64,000 nt of DNA, from positions 88,988-152,987 of the forward strand of contig NZ_JPME01000025.1 of NCBI RefSeq assembly GCF_000732605.1. Direction: 5' to 3'. The notes under the pieces are model-generated. The model saw only the letters and a program-made list of their open reading frames with translations, was not told where the DNA came from and did not search any database. The stretch is from Lacrimispora celerecrescens (GTDB lineage: Bacteria > Bacillota > Clostridia > Lachnospirales > Lachnospiraceae). The translations under genes and the position numbers were made by a program. Shown here in pieces: positions 26,104-35,661 of this stretch; the first letter of the stretch is position 1, and every line of letters starts with the position of its first letter.

Positions 26104-27435
26104 TTATTTTAACTCTGGCCAGTAATCCTTATTCGCTTCAATCATTTCATCCAGAATCTGTTTTGCGACCATTGCTGATGGTATGGTCTTGTTTAATGTA
26201 AATGCTGCCAATGCTTTGTCATAGCTTCCTTCTATTGCCGCCTCAACGATCAGCTTTTCACAAGCCTCCTGCTGCTCGATCATTCCTTTGAAGAAAGTCG
26301 GAATTTCTCCTACTCTGGTAGCTTCCGGGCCTTCCTTTGTAATATAGCAGGGAATTTCTACCATGGCATCGTCCGGTAAATTTTTAACAGCACCATTGTT
26401 CATAACCATAACCAGATGACGTTTCTTTAAATTAAATGCAAGGCTCATCGCTACTTCCACGATAAATTCCCCATGAACACCGGTAAAGAATGGAGTCATA
26501 TCAATTTCTCCGGTTGTTTCATACTGTTCAGCCGCCTGGAAAATCCGTTTTTCCCGTCCATCCATAACTTCATTGGCTCTTGTATAGTTCTTATCGGAAT
26601 GCTTTACAATCTCATCCCCTAACAGATAGTATTGCATATAGGTATTAGGCAGATAGTCCGGGAACATTCTCATTAAATTCTTTGCATTGTCAAATGTGTG
26701 TTTCCAGGATGCATCATTATGACGTACTTCACTTCTGTCATCCGGAGGCATATAGCCATGTTCTCTTACATAATCCTTTAATTCTTCTGTCCGGTCCTCT
26801 TCCCCGACACGGATTTTTGTAAACCAGCCAAAATGATTCAGTCCAAAATAATCCGGTACAATATCTTTTCTGTCACAATCCAAAATGTTAGACATGTTTC
26901 TCATGATTGCTACCGGCATATCACAAATATTTAAGATTCTGGCATTTGGACGGAGCTTATGCATGGCTTTTGCAACAATGGCAGCCGGATTGGAATAGTT
27001 TACGATCCAGTAGTCCTTGCTTGCATATTTTTCACAATAATCGATGATTTCCACCATTGGGTTAATGGTTCTTAAACCATAGGCAAGTCCGCCTGGTCCG
27101 CAGGTTTCCTGCCCTACTACATCATATTTTAAAGGGATCTTCTCATCCAGTTCCCTCATATGATATAGCCCTACCCGCATCTGGGCAAAGATAAAATCTG
27201 CATCCGTAAATGCTTCTTCGGGATCTGTTGTAAGAACCAGTTTCACTTCCGGATCAAACATCTCAATTACCTTTTTTACCAAAACTCCTACTTTGTCCTG
27301 GCGTTCTTTGAAATTATCATAAAGCCTTAATTCGGAAAGTTTAAATTGATCCTTCTGATCCAAAAGGCTCTTTACAATTCCCGGTGTATAAGTACTGCCG
27401 CCGCCTACAATGACTAATTTAAACGTTTTATTCAT
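26104..27435 (-). CDS. GH4 6-phospho-alpha-glucosidase (CDMP type)
   Basis: 443 residues. NAD-binding VGGGSTYTPG (~10-19); Cys171, Asp172, Met173, Pro174 form the CDMP signature of maltose-6-phosphate hydrolases; metal ligand His201 in GLNHFGWFT. Residue numbers coincide with those reported for GlvA. Cleaves 6-phospho-alpha-glucosides to glucose-6-phosphate plus sugar. It follows the EIICB gene by 11 bases (same operon), so it handles that permease's product. A divergent paralogue is at 3431-4756. Confidence 0.94.
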   Translation of the reverse strand: MNKTFKLVIVGGGSTYTPGIVKSLLDQKDQFKLSELRLYDNFKERQDKVGVLVKKVIEMFDPEVKLVLTTDPEEAFTDADFIFAQMRVGLYHMRELDEKIPLKYDVVGQETCGPGGLAYGLRTINPMVEIIDYCEKYASKDYWIVNYSNPAAIVAKAMHKLRPNARILNICDMPVAIMRNMSNILDCDRKDIVPDYFGLNHFGWFTKIRVGEEDRTEELKDYVREHGYMPPDDRSEVRHNDASWKHTFDNAKNLMRMFPDYLPNTYMQYYLLGDEIVKHSDKNYTRANEVMDGREKRIFQAAEQYETTGEIDMTPFFTGVHGEFIVEVAMSLAFNLKKRHLVMVMNNGAVKNLPDDAMVEIPCYITKEGPEATRVGEIPTFFKGMIEQQEACEKLIVEAAIEGSYDKALAAFTLNKTIPSAMVAKQILDEMIEANKDYWPELK

Positions 27436-27446
27436 AGCTAATCTCC

Positions 27447-29054
27447 TTATTTATTTGATTCCATCTTCTCTAATGCATCGTCTACCAAGGTTCTCATTTT
27501 TGAAACACTAAGACCGTAAACCACCTGGACATCATTTCCCTTTTTCATAATACCGGCTGCTCCGGTGCCTTTTAGAGTCTCTTCATCAATCCTTGTACTG
27601 TCTTTGACTTCCACTCTTAATCTGGAAAAGCAGTTTTCCAGACTTAAGATATTCTCTTTTCCGCCTAATGCTTCTATGATGGTCCTGCCCTGGTTCAACC
27701 GGTCTTCCTCAGTCTCTCCGCCGCCGGACTGTTTTGCTTTTAATTCTTTTTTTACTGCTGCTGCATTTGCATTTAAATCAAGTGCTATTTCCGTATCATC
27801 ATCCTCACGTCCCGGAGTTTTTAAGTTCAGCTTTTCAATCATAAACTTAAAGACAACGAAAATCACAAGGATTTCAATAAGGCCGACCAGTACATACAGA
27901 GGCCATAAGGTTCTGCCGATTCCTGCCGGAAGATTTAACACAAGGAAATCCAGAATTCCGTTGGTGGCGCAGACACGGACGCCGATTAAATAAACTACCA
28001 TCTGAAAAAAGCCATCCAGAACAGAGTATACCAGCCATAATAATGGAGCTGCAAAAATAAAGGTAAATTCCAGGGGTTCTGTAATTCCTGCGATCACTGC
28101 TGTTAAAGTAGCCGGGATCATCTGAGCCTTTAAGTTCGCCTTTTTCGCTTTCTTTGCGGTTACATAGAAAGCCAGTGCCACACCGATGATACCAAATGTC
28201 TTCATCAGACCATAGGTCAGGAAACGGCTGGTATCCGGCATCATTCCGGCTGTTGGATCACTTAAGAGCGCCAGGAAGATCGGCTTTGCACCAATTACGT
28301 TTTCTCCGCCGATCACCGCCTGTCCGCCAACTGCTGAATAAAGGAAGGGTGACCAGATTAAGTGGTGCAGCCCGGTGGGTATCAGGAACCGGTTTAAGAA
28401 TCCGTATACAAATACACCGGCAGCTCCGGCAGTGCTCATAAAGCCGGTCAGTGCGGATATTCCGTTTGCAACTCCCGGCCACACATAGGTCACGCCAATG
28501 CTTAATACTGCAATGACAGGAATCATGATCATGTAAACAAGTTTGCTGTTGCCATAAGGAGCAAAGCCGCCCTTAAACTCGGTATCACAATGCTTGTTGT
28601 GAACCAGAGCCACCAGAACACCGATGATCATACCAAGAAACACGCCCATATCTGTTACGTGAAATCCTAACTGAATTGTTTGACCTGTACCATATAAAGC
28701 TCCGGCAGTTGCCCCTTCTATCATCTTTCCTGACAGCTCCAGCCACTTGCTGTTAGCTCCTAAGAACATGATGTATGACATCAATGCTACGAATGATGCA
28801 TCTGCTTTTTTCTTTTTTGCCATACCATTAGCAATTCCCACGCAAAATAAAATACTTAAATTCCCCATAATAGAATTCAGCATGCTGTTAAAAAATTTGC
28901 CAACCGTCCACAGCATCCCACCTTCTGATACAAATGCGGTATTGGTCATGATTGCAGTCAAAGCAATCATCATACCTACGACAGGCAAAAATAACACGGG
29001 CCCAATCATTGCTTTAGAAAAGCTCTGCATGGATTTTACTACTTTATCCCTCAT
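27447..29054 (-). CDS. PTS EIICB, alpha-glucoside family
   Basis: About 535 residues. EIIC (~10-400) with G-I-T-E-P-L-E-F-T-F, linker ~405-455, EIIB (~460-530) with the phospho-cysteine in ENCFSRLR (~Cys475). No EIIA domain. GGAGG lies 8 bases before ATG 29054; the ATG at 29069 overlaps that site, so the shorter start is preferred. With the CDMP-type GH4 downstream and GH13 upstream, it most likely takes up maltose-type alpha-glucosides. It is distinctly longer in the loops than the first EIICB (1798-3321) and not a recent duplicate. Confidence 0.92.
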   Translation of the reverse strand: MRDKVVKSMQSFSKAMIGPVLFLPVVGMMIALTAIMTNTAFVSEGGMLWTVGKFFNSMLNSIMGNLSILFCVGIANGMAKKKKADASFVALMSYIMFLGANSKWLELSGKMIEGATAGALYGTGQTIQLGFHVTDMGVFLGMIIGVLVALVHNKHCDTEFKGGFAPYGNSKLVYMIMIPVIAVLSIGVTYVWPGVANGISALTGFMSTAGAAGVFVYGFLNRFLIPTGLHHLIWSPFLYSAVGGQAVIGGENVIGAKPIFLALLSDPTAGMMPDTSRFLTYGLMKTFGIIGVALAFYVTAKKAKKANLKAQMIPATLTAVIAGITEPLEFTFIFAAPLLWLVYSVLDGFFQMVVYLIGVRVCATNGILDFLVLNLPAGIGRTLWPLYVLVGLIEILVIFVVFKFMIEKLNLKTPGREDDDTEIALDLNANAAAVKKELKAKQSGGGETEEDRLNQGRTIIEALGGKENILSLENCFSRLRVEVKDSTRIDEETLKGTGAAGIMKKGNDVQVVYGLSVSKMRTLVDDALEKMESNK

Positions 29055-29148
29055 CTCAAATTCCTCCATATATAGTTGTTTACATTGGTAATTACCTTGT
29101 GGTGGGATTTTATCATACTTGAATACAAATCAAAATATTTTAATCGTT

Positions 29149-29175
29149 ATTCACAACATGTTGACCATATAGTGA
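29149..29175. promoter_or_regulatory. Candidate operator upstream of the second PTS gene
   Basis: TTCAC (29149-29153) and GTGAA (29171-29175) bracket a perfect 10-base palindrome CAACATGTTG (29153-29162), about 95 bases before the EIICB start. No canonical -35 is obvious, so an activator or repressor such as an RpiR protein may act here. Speculative. Confidence 0.3.
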
Positions 29176-29233
29176 ACATATTTACTTATATTCATGACAT
29201 ATTTTGATGCCAGATCGTGTAATAGGCATAAAA

Positions 29234-29280
29234 AAAGCATTAATACTCAATTCCTATCATGAAATGAGTATCAACGCTTT
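29234..29280 (-). terminator. Terminator of the first GH13 gene
   Basis: Arms 29234-29249 and 29265-29280 (14 of 16 pairs), then TTTTTTTATG on the minus strand, 46 bases after the GH13 stop. It separates this gene from the PTS operon downstream. Confidence 0.82.
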
Positions 29281-29325
29281 CCTCTTTTATACTTATTATT
29301 CCCGATAAATCCCTATGCCGCACTG

Positions 29326-30990
29326 TTAAATTTCCAATACAAGGAACTGCCAGCCTTTTAAATGAATCCTGGTCTCGTCATAAGATACTTCTTGATAATT
29401 ATTGATCAAAATCTCCTTTGGCATCCGGGGAAGAGGCACTTCCTGCTCATCCTTTTGAAAATTCCCAATGATCAGGAGTGTTTCCGGCCCTTTCCGGTAG
29501 TAAGCCATAATATTCTTTTCATCCTCAAGAACAGGTTCCAGGGTTCCATAGATTATGGTTTCCTTCCATCTGGGATGTTTCCTTAACTGGATCAGCTTTT
29601 TATAGAACATGAAAACCGAATGTTCATCGTTCATCTGGTCAGCCACATTGATATCCCTGTAATTCGGGTTCACCTTCAGCCAGGGGGTGCCATTTGTAAA
29701 GCCTGTATTGGCAGAGGCATCCCACTGCATGGGAGTTCTTGCATTATCCCTGCTGTAACGGCTTACAATGTTAAGCGCCTCTTCCGGTGAGTACCCTGCC
29801 TCCAGAGTGGTCTGGTACTGGTCAAGGGTGGCAATATCATCCACTTCATCAATGCTGGAAAAAACCGTATTTTCCATACCGATTTCCTGTCCCTGATAAA
29901 TAAAAGGAATTCCTCGGAGCATAAAATTTAAGCCGCCAAGCATCTTTTTGGCTTCCAGACTGCATTCTCCTTCCGGAAGGTAATGGCTGACTCCTCTAGG
30001 CTCATCATGGTTTTCAATGATGTTGGATAAAAACCCGGTAGTCCCCACATGCCTTTGGGCGGCAAAGCAGCAATGCTTATAATCTTCCGGAGTGATCGCT
30101 TTGGCATCGTACCAGCCCTTTTCACTTCCGCCGAATATGGTTTCATTAAAATCAAATTTACTGGAAAAGTAACCATTTTCACCGATAAAGGAATCTAATT
30201 CTTCCGGCTTTTCATCAAAGACCTCTCCAACGGTAAAAGCATCATGAGGTTTAAAGCAGCGGTCCCGCATTTCGCTTAAAAATTCACCGACTCCATTGGC
30301 GCGGGACAGCATTTCCTGGATGCTGCATAAACCATCTGCCCTGTCTGGTTCATAATCCTGTAAGGGAAGGGCCTTTTTTATATTAATGATTGCATCGATC
30401 CGGAAACCGCCCAATCCTTTATCCAGCCACCAATTGATATTTTTATAGACTTCCTCCCGGACTGCTTCATTTTCCCAGTTTAAGTCCGGCTGTTTCTTAT
30501 GGAACGAATGGAGATACTGCTTATTGGTACCGGGAATATCGCTCCATACAGAATTCCCAAAGTAGGAACGCCAGTTGGTCGGTGATTTACCATCTTTTTT
30601 CTCACGGATATAAAAGTAGTTTCCATATTCGCCATCCGGATCGGCACATGCCTTTTTAAACCATTCATGCTCGTCGGAGCAATGGTTAACGACCAGATCC
30701 ATGACGATATACATCTCCCGTTCTTTCGCTTTTTCAATGAGTTCCTCCATATCCTCCATGGTCCCGAACCTGGGGTCTATGTTGTAATAATCGGCAATGT
30801 CATATCCCTGATCTGCAAAAGGGGAAACGTAAATCGGGGAAAGCCACAGGATATCCACACCCAAGTCCTTCAAATAATCCAATTTACTGATAATCCCTTT
30901 TAAATCTCCAATGCCGTCCCCATTGGTATCCAGAAAGCTTTTTGGATAAATCTGATAAGCTGTTTTGTCATGCCACCATTTCTTAGTCAT
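29326..30990 (-). CDS. GH13 alpha-glucosidase (Ala next to the nucleophile)
   Basis: 554 residues, cytoplasmic (no signal). GH13_31-like: YQIYPKSFLDTNGDGIGDL start, region I VVNHCSDEH, region II GGFRIDAII with nucleophile Asp, QPDLN (region V), acid Glu in FTVGEVFDE, region IV ENHDEPR. The residue after the nucleophile is Ala, which in this subfamily goes with alpha-1,4 (maltase or sucrase-like) preference. Oligo-1,6-glucosidases have Val, as in the paralogue at 38688. It lies between the PTS operon and an AraC regulator. Probably hydrolyses short malto-oligosaccharides or sucrose-type glucosides; exact substrate inferred. Confidence 0.9.
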   Translation of the reverse strand: MTKKWWHDKTAYQIYPKSFLDTNGDGIGDLKGIISKLDYLKDLGVDILWLSPIYVSPFADQGYDIADYYNIDPRFGTMEDMEELIEKAKEREMYIVMDLVVNHCSDEHEWFKKACADPDGEYGNYFYIREKKDGKSPTNWRSYFGNSVWSDIPGTNKQYLHSFHKKQPDLNWENEAVREEVYKNINWWLDKGLGGFRIDAIINIKKALPLQDYEPDRADGLCSIQEMLSRANGVGEFLSEMRDRCFKPHDAFTVGEVFDEKPEELDSFIGENGYFSSKFDFNETIFGGSEKGWYDAKAITPEDYKHCCFAAQRHVGTTGFLSNIIENHDEPRGVSHYLPEGECSLEAKKMLGGLNFMLRGIPFIYQGQEIGMENTVFSSIDEVDDIATLDQYQTTLEAGYSPEEALNIVSRYSRDNARTPMQWDASANTGFTNGTPWLKVNPNYRDINVADQMNDEHSVFMFYKKLIQLRKHPRWKETIIYGTLEPVLEDEKNIMAYYRKGPETLLIIGNFQKDEQEVPLPRMPKEILINNYQEVSYDETRIHLKGWQFLVLEI

Positions 30991-31076
30991 CGTATGTCAA
31001 CCTCTCTTTTCAGTAGTAGCTTCATTCTACCTCTCAGAACAAGATTTGTCTTACACTTCTATGATTAAAAAATTCA

Positions 31077-31991
31077 CTATTTTGACTTTTCTTTCCGATA
31101 TTGTAAGGGAGTCGTACCGGTATACTTCCGGAATATTTTCAAAAAATTTCCAAGGTTAAAAAAACCGGAGTCCAGACATATGTTCATGATCGGGAGGTCG
31201 GTGGTTTCCAGCAACGTGATTGCCTTCCGGATCCGGTAATCATTGATGTATTCGGTTGGAGTCCTGCCAAGTGCCTTTTTAAAAAAGCGGCAGAAGTACT
31301 GTTCATTCATATTGGCAAGAGAAGCAAGGTCATGGATATAAATCTTTTCCCTGTAATGGTTCCTGATAAAGGTAATAGAGGCTTTGATCAGTTCTACCCG
31401 CGTATCCGTGTTGCGGTGGGAATCAGAATACAGGTGGAACTGGTACAAAGTGGCAAGCATCTTAAGAAGGGAAGCTTTGATCTGAAGCTGGGAGATCACA
31501 GCTTCAAAAACATCTTCCTGCTGCTCTAAGCCTTCCTCTACGCCAAAGGAATCAGTGACGTTTATAAAGCACTCCAGAATAGAAGAATAAGACGGATGAT
31601 CTGGCTGAATGCATCTGGGAAAGGAAAGTTTATTATTTTTTAGGGGATTGATTAAGTACATCTGAGCGGAATCATAGGCGTCAAAGCTTAAAAGCCCCGG
31701 CTGGAACACGATGGCATGCTCCTCTTTTAAGCTTTTGGATTCACTGATGATTCCATGAAGCTCCCCTGGATTGATAAAAAAAATACATTCTTCTTTAATT
31801 TCATAGGACTCCATGTTGACTAATAAACGAAAATGCCCTTTAAGAAAATGGATCATTTCAATTTCCTCGTGCCAGTGGTGCTTTACCAAAATGCCCTTTT
31901 GTGTTGATTGTGTCCGGTAGATCCCACAGGGAAAAGAACTGGTGCCATGGGGACGTCCCTCTTTTAATTTGGATTTTATCTCTGGATTCAT
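31077..31991 (-). CDS. AraC family transcriptional regulator
   Basis: 304 residues. N-terminal cupin sensor (~25-150, HWHEEIEMIHFLKGHFRL, INPGELHGI) and C-terminal double HTH (~205-300, YIHDLASLANMNEQYFCRFFKKALGRTPTEYINDYRI... and SGFFNLGNFLKIFRKYTGTTPLQYR). GAGG 6 bases before ATG 31991. It precedes the GH13 gene (gap ~85 bases) and is divergent from the YesMN/ABC operon, so it probably activates GH13 and perhaps the divergent operon. Confidence 0.9.
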   Translation of the reverse strand: MNPEIKSKLKEGRPHGTSSFPCGIYRTQSTQKGILVKHHWHEEIEMIHFLKGHFRLLVNMESYEIKEECIFFINPGELHGIISESKSLKEEHAIVFQPGLLSFDAYDSAQMYLINPLKNNKLSFPRCIQPDHPSYSSILECFINVTDSFGVEEGLEQQEDVFEAVISQLQIKASLLKMLATLYQFHLYSDSHRNTDTRVELIKASITFIRNHYREKIYIHDLASLANMNEQYFCRFFKKALGRTPTEYINDYRIRKAITLLETTDLPIMNICLDSGFFNLGNFLKIFRKYTGTTPLQYRKEKSK

Positions 31992-32142
31992 GATTATCCT
32001 CATTCCCGGCCGTATTTATGCCTTTAAATCAAGCGGATTTTCGCAATCCGCCCGCTGCCTGATTCGGTGAAATATACGGTATATTACGTGTATCATACCA
32101 CAGGGAGGGAAAGGGATTCAAGCAAAAGCAACTGGTCAAGAA

Positions 32143-32173
32143 GTTATGTTTATAGTACACTTAGTAACATAAC
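32143..32173. promoter_or_regulatory. Inverted repeat in the promoter region of the YesMN operon
   Basis: Perfect 8-base arms GTTATGTT (32143-32150) and AACATAAC (32166-32173) around a TATAGT hexamer that could be the -10 element. It lies 28 bases before the histidine kinase start, in the gap with the divergent AraC gene. Candidate operator. Confidence 0.35.
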
Positions 32174-32200
32174 CCATTCCAGAATACCAGGAGGAATATT

Positions 32201-34018
32201 ATGATCAGACGATTCCGCAGATTATCTTTTCAGTCCAAAATACTGCTTACTTATTTGCTCTTACTGCTGTTTACCGTGGTTATTTTTGCCATCTGCTATA
32301 TTCAGGGGGTCTCTTCTGCCCTTACCTACAACATTGAATACATGAAACAGTCGAACCAGCAGAAAAACATGAACTTAGATATTGCCATGGGAAATAACAG
32401 CTCCTTAAATCTTCTGCATCTCATCGATCCCAAGATCAATGTCATACTCCATGAAAAATCCAGCAATATGACCCCCAAAGACCGTTATGAAAGGGACTAT
32501 TATATGCAGACCGTTCTTAAAATGCTCACGGTCATCAATCCCCATGTACAAAGAATAACCATCCTGACTTCTGCAGGAGACACCTATTGCAGCATAAACA
32601 ATATATCAGAGGACTATATAGGAAACGCATGGAAGACCATCGATAGCGTTGCCTGGAAAACAAAGAGCCAGAAATATTATACAATCCCTTATCCTCAGAA
32701 AATAGGGAATACCGGATATTCCCTATTAACGGTATACCACCAGCTTTCGGATATCGGCGAGTATAAAACCTATGGATATCTGCTGGCAGACTTGGATTTT
32801 GGATCCATTGCAAAAGATTTTAATTCCACAGATGCAGCCGACGGTCTGGCATCTTCCTTTGCTATTGTATACAAAGATCAGGTCATCTATAATTCCAGAA
32901 ACGCTCACATCAATCTGGAGACCGACCTTTCAGAAAAGGAAAAGCAGGAAGCCTTTCCTCATCTGGAACAAATTGAGGCCTCCGGAAAGGAATCAGGGGA
33001 GCTTTTTCTAAATGGTACCCTCTGCATAGCATCTGTTTTAAAAAATGAATCCACCGGCTGGTATCTGGTGCAGTATATCCCAAAGCATCTGCTGATCAAC
33101 ACCAGCATGGAAAGTATGCTAAATGTCATGGCATGGGTGATGCTTATCCTGACTGCAGCCGGAATCTTAAGCCTCATATTATCCAAGCAGGTCAGCCGTC
33201 CCATTAAAGCACTGGCAGAAACCATGAACCAGGCAAGACAGGGAGAGGTAAAGCTTTTAACAGGATTGGAGCCCAGGGAGGATGAAATCGGCAATCTAAT
33301 TGAAATCTATAATGAAATGGGAAAAAGGATCAATGACAGCATTACCAAACTGTATATTATGCAGATCAATCAAAAGCAGACAGAGCTTAAAATGCTTCAG
33401 TTCCAGATCAATCCCCACTTTCTGTATAATGCGCTTAACACAGTTACCGCCATTGCAAGGCTGGAAGAAATTGAAGAAATCCCTGCCATCACAGAAAGTC
33501 TGTCGGATATGTTCCGCTATAACATAAAAGGAACTGATTTTGTAACCTTAAAGGATGAAGTGATCCAGCTAAAGAACTATATCCGCATTCAGTCCATCCG
33601 GTTTCCCGGGCGCTTTGCAGTGAAGTATGATATCCCTGAGGAATATGAAAATAATGGGGTGATTAAATTCATCCTGCAGCCTATTGTGGAAAACTCCATT
33701 CAACATGCGTTTAAGAATAAACGGGACCAGGACTATTTAAAGATATCCGTCTCACAGGATTCGGAAGATTACCTTTTGATCTCAGTGTACGATGACGGTT
33801 GCGGTATACCAAAAGAGAAAGTGGATGAATTAAACGATGCATTATGGAATACAAAAGCCAACACCCTGTTAGGAGAGGATGGAACAGGCATCGGGTTAGC
33901 CAATGTAAATGCCAGACTCAAAAACTTTTATGGAGAAGATTGCGGAATTGTGGTGGAAAGCCGGTACGGAAGCTTTACCTGCATTCACATGAGGATCAAG
34001 AGAAATAAGGAGGGGTAG
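32201..34018 (+). CDS. YesM-type sensor histidine kinase
   Basis: 605 residues. TM1 (~13-35), extracellular sensor (~36-300), TM2 (~308-330), HAMP (~330-385), His_kinase domain with phospho-acceptor His in QFQINPHFLYNALNTV (~400-480), HATPase (~485-600; DDGCGIPKEK, GTGIGLANVNARL). AGGAGG 6-8 bases before the ATG. It precedes its response regulator by one base and a sugar ABC operon, so it senses an extracellular sugar or sugar-loaded binding protein. Confidence 0.93.
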   Translation: MIRRFRRLSFQSKILLTYLLLLLFTVVIFAICYIQGVSSALTYNIEYMKQSNQQKNMNLDIAMGNNSSLNLLHLIDPKINVILHEKSSNMTPKDRYERDYYMQTVLKMLTVINPHVQRITILTSAGDTYCSINNISEDYIGNAWKTIDSVAWKTKSQKYYTIPYPQKIGNTGYSLLTVYHQLSDIGEYKTYGYLLADLDFGSIAKDFNSTDAADGLASSFAIVYKDQVIYNSRNAHINLETDLSEKEKQEAFPHLEQIEASGKESGELFLNGTLCIASVLKNESTGWYLVQYIPKHLLINTSMESMLNVMAWVMLILTAAGILSLILSKQVSRPIKALAETMNQARQGEVKLLTGLEPREDEIGNLIEIYNEMGKRINDSITKLYIMQINQKQTELKMLQFQINPHFLYNALNTVTAIARLEEIEEIPAITESLSDMFRYNIKGTDFVTLKDEVIQLKNYIRIQSIRFPGRFAVKYDIPEEYENNGVIKFILQPIVENSIQHAFKNKRDQDYLKISVSQDSEDYLLISVYDDGCGIPKEKVDELNDALWNTKANTLLGEDGTGIGLANVNARLKNFYGEDCGIVVESRYGSFTCIHMRIKRNKEG

Positions 34019-34019
34019 A

Positions 34020-35516
34020 ATGAAGGTCATCATAGCGGAAGATGAATATTACGCAAAAAAAATGCTTGTTAAGCTTTTAACTAACATTAATATGGACATC
34101 ACCGTATGTTTGGAAGCCGAAACCGGGAAGCAGGCCGCAGATTATCTTGCAGACAAGGACGCAGACCTTGTGATCACTGATATCCGCATGCCGGAAATGG
34201 ACGGGCTGTCCCTTGCAAACTATGTAGAAGAACACTGCCCTGCAACGGATGTGGTTATCGTAAGCGGCTATTCGGATTTTAACTACGCCAGGGAAGCTAT
34301 GAAGTATGGGGTCCGGTATTACCTTACCAAGCCGGTAAAACCAGAGGAACTGGAAAAAGCCATATGGGATATTACAAAAGCCAGAGAAGAAAAGAGAAGG
34401 CTGCTTGAGAAGCAGGTGGACCGGAGGCTTTTGCAGGAATCCCTCCAATATGTGAATATCTCCGGCATTCTGGCTAACCGGGCCCTAATGGATACCTTCC
34501 GTGATCTGTGCGGCGGACAGCTAAAGGAACGCTCCTACCAGATGATCTTATTGCAAGGGAAACAGCGTTTGAGCCGGGAGGAGGCAAAGAAGCTGGCTGA
34601 ATTCTTAGAATCCGCATCAGACCACGCCAATATCCAGGTCTTTTATTTCCAGCAGCCGGACGAGGTGATTGCCATGAAGTTTGATGGGCAGGATGCGCTG
34701 TGGGATCAAAAGCTTTACCACCGGCTGAAGCAGGAACTGCCTCAAAGGGAAATAGAAATCACCTGCGGCATAAGTAGGATTTACAAAGGGGAAGAACTGT
34801 TAGGAGACGCTTACCGAGACTGCGTTTATGCCATTAACGGAAGACTGCTTGATGAAAAGACCAGAGTGTTTGAATATGAACCGGAGCTTTCTATGGAACA
34901 GATTCTGACACAGCAGGAGGAGCTGTCAATCTACGAAAGTGTGATGAAGGGAAGCTACCAGCAGGCAGAGACTGCTCTCCGTCAGTTTTTTGAAAAATGC
35001 ATGGAGGGTAGTAGGAATGTATATTCCTTGTACAGCGGTATCATGCAGATTTTTTCAGTAATCAGCAGAGCCTATTGCAGCAGGGAAGCTTCTTCCGAAT
35101 CAGAAGAAGTAAACCGGTATCTTTTATTTTCCTTCAAATCAGATCTTTATCAGTTCCGTACCATGGAAGAGCTTAAGCGGTACATGTTTAAAATTCTGGA
35201 AAACACCTGCGGCTCCCAGGAAGAAAAAGGAAGCATCATCGAGGAAATCAAGAATTACGTATCCCTTAATTTCCGGTACGAGATTTCCCTAAATGAACTG
35301 GCAGCCCATAAGTATTTTATGAATTCCAGTTATTTAAGCCGTCTGTTTAAATCAGAAACAGGGATGAATTTTTCCAAATACTTAATCACCTACCGCATGG
35401 AACGGGCAAAGGAGCTTTTAAAAAATACAGTTTTTAAGATAAACGAAATCGCCGATTATGTAGCTATAATGACACCTCCTATTTTATCCACACCTTCAAA
35501 CGCCTTTATCAGATGA
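34020..35516 (+). CDS. YesN-type response regulator, frameshifted at the C-terminus
   Basis: 498 residues as written. Receiver (~1-120) with DLVITDIRMPEMDG (Asp ~54); linker region; AraC HTH (~395-end) with ISLNELAAHKYFMNSSYLSRLFKSETGMNFSKYL. After IADYV the frame changes: the written protein ends in an unrelated 16-residue tail. The -1 frame gives YNDTSYFIHTFKRLYQMTPEQYR and stops at 35554, the normal AraC end. One G missing near 35463 (GTAGC for GTAGGC) explains it. As written, the second HTH recognition helix is lost, so DNA binding would fail. Partner of the kinase; expected to activate the ABC operon. Confidence 0.88.
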   Translation: MKVIIAEDEYYAKKMLVKLLTNINMDITVCLEAETGKQAADYLADKDADLVITDIRMPEMDGLSLANYVEEHCPATDVVIVSGYSDFNYAREAMKYGVRYYLTKPVKPEELEKAIWDITKAREEKRRLLEKQVDRRLLQESLQYVNISGILANRALMDTFRDLCGGQLKERSYQMILLQGKQRLSREEAKKLAEFLESASDHANIQVFYFQQPDEVIAMKFDGQDALWDQKLYHRLKQELPQREIEITCGISRIYKGEELLGDAYRDCVYAINGRLLDEKTRVFEYEPELSMEQILTQQEELSIYESVMKGSYQQAETALRQFFEKCMEGSRNVYSLYSGIMQIFSVISRAYCSREASSESEEVNRYLLFSFKSDLYQFRTMEELKRYMFKILENTCGSQEEKGSIIEEIKNYVSLNFRYEISLNELAAHKYFMNSSYLSRLFKSETGMNFSKYLITYRMERAKELLKNTVFKINEIADYVAIMTPPILSTPSNAFIR

Positions 35517-35557
35517 CCCCCGAGCAATATCGCGCCCAGGAAGAAAAAAGGTAAAAA

Positions 35558-35616
35558 ATGTTTTACGAAACATCTCAGATACCTTATATAGGTGGTCATG
35601 ATTTGTTTTGTATAAT
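35558..35616 (+). promoter_or_regulatory. Promoter region of the sugar ABC operon
   Basis: Perfect TATAAT at 35611-35616 without a good -35 box, as expected for an activator-dependent promoter. A 6-4-6 inverted repeat ATGTTTTACGAAACAT (35558-35573) lies ~40 bases upstream, a candidate site for the YesN-like regulator. Confidence 0.45.
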
Positions 35617-35661
35617 GAAACTACCAAATAACAGGAAACAGAAAGGGCGAGGATGATGTAT

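Noticed and set aside
35440..35560. Programmed -1 frameshifting in the YesN-like regulator
   Set aside because: No slippery heptamer or downstream structure; a simple deletion of one G explains the change.
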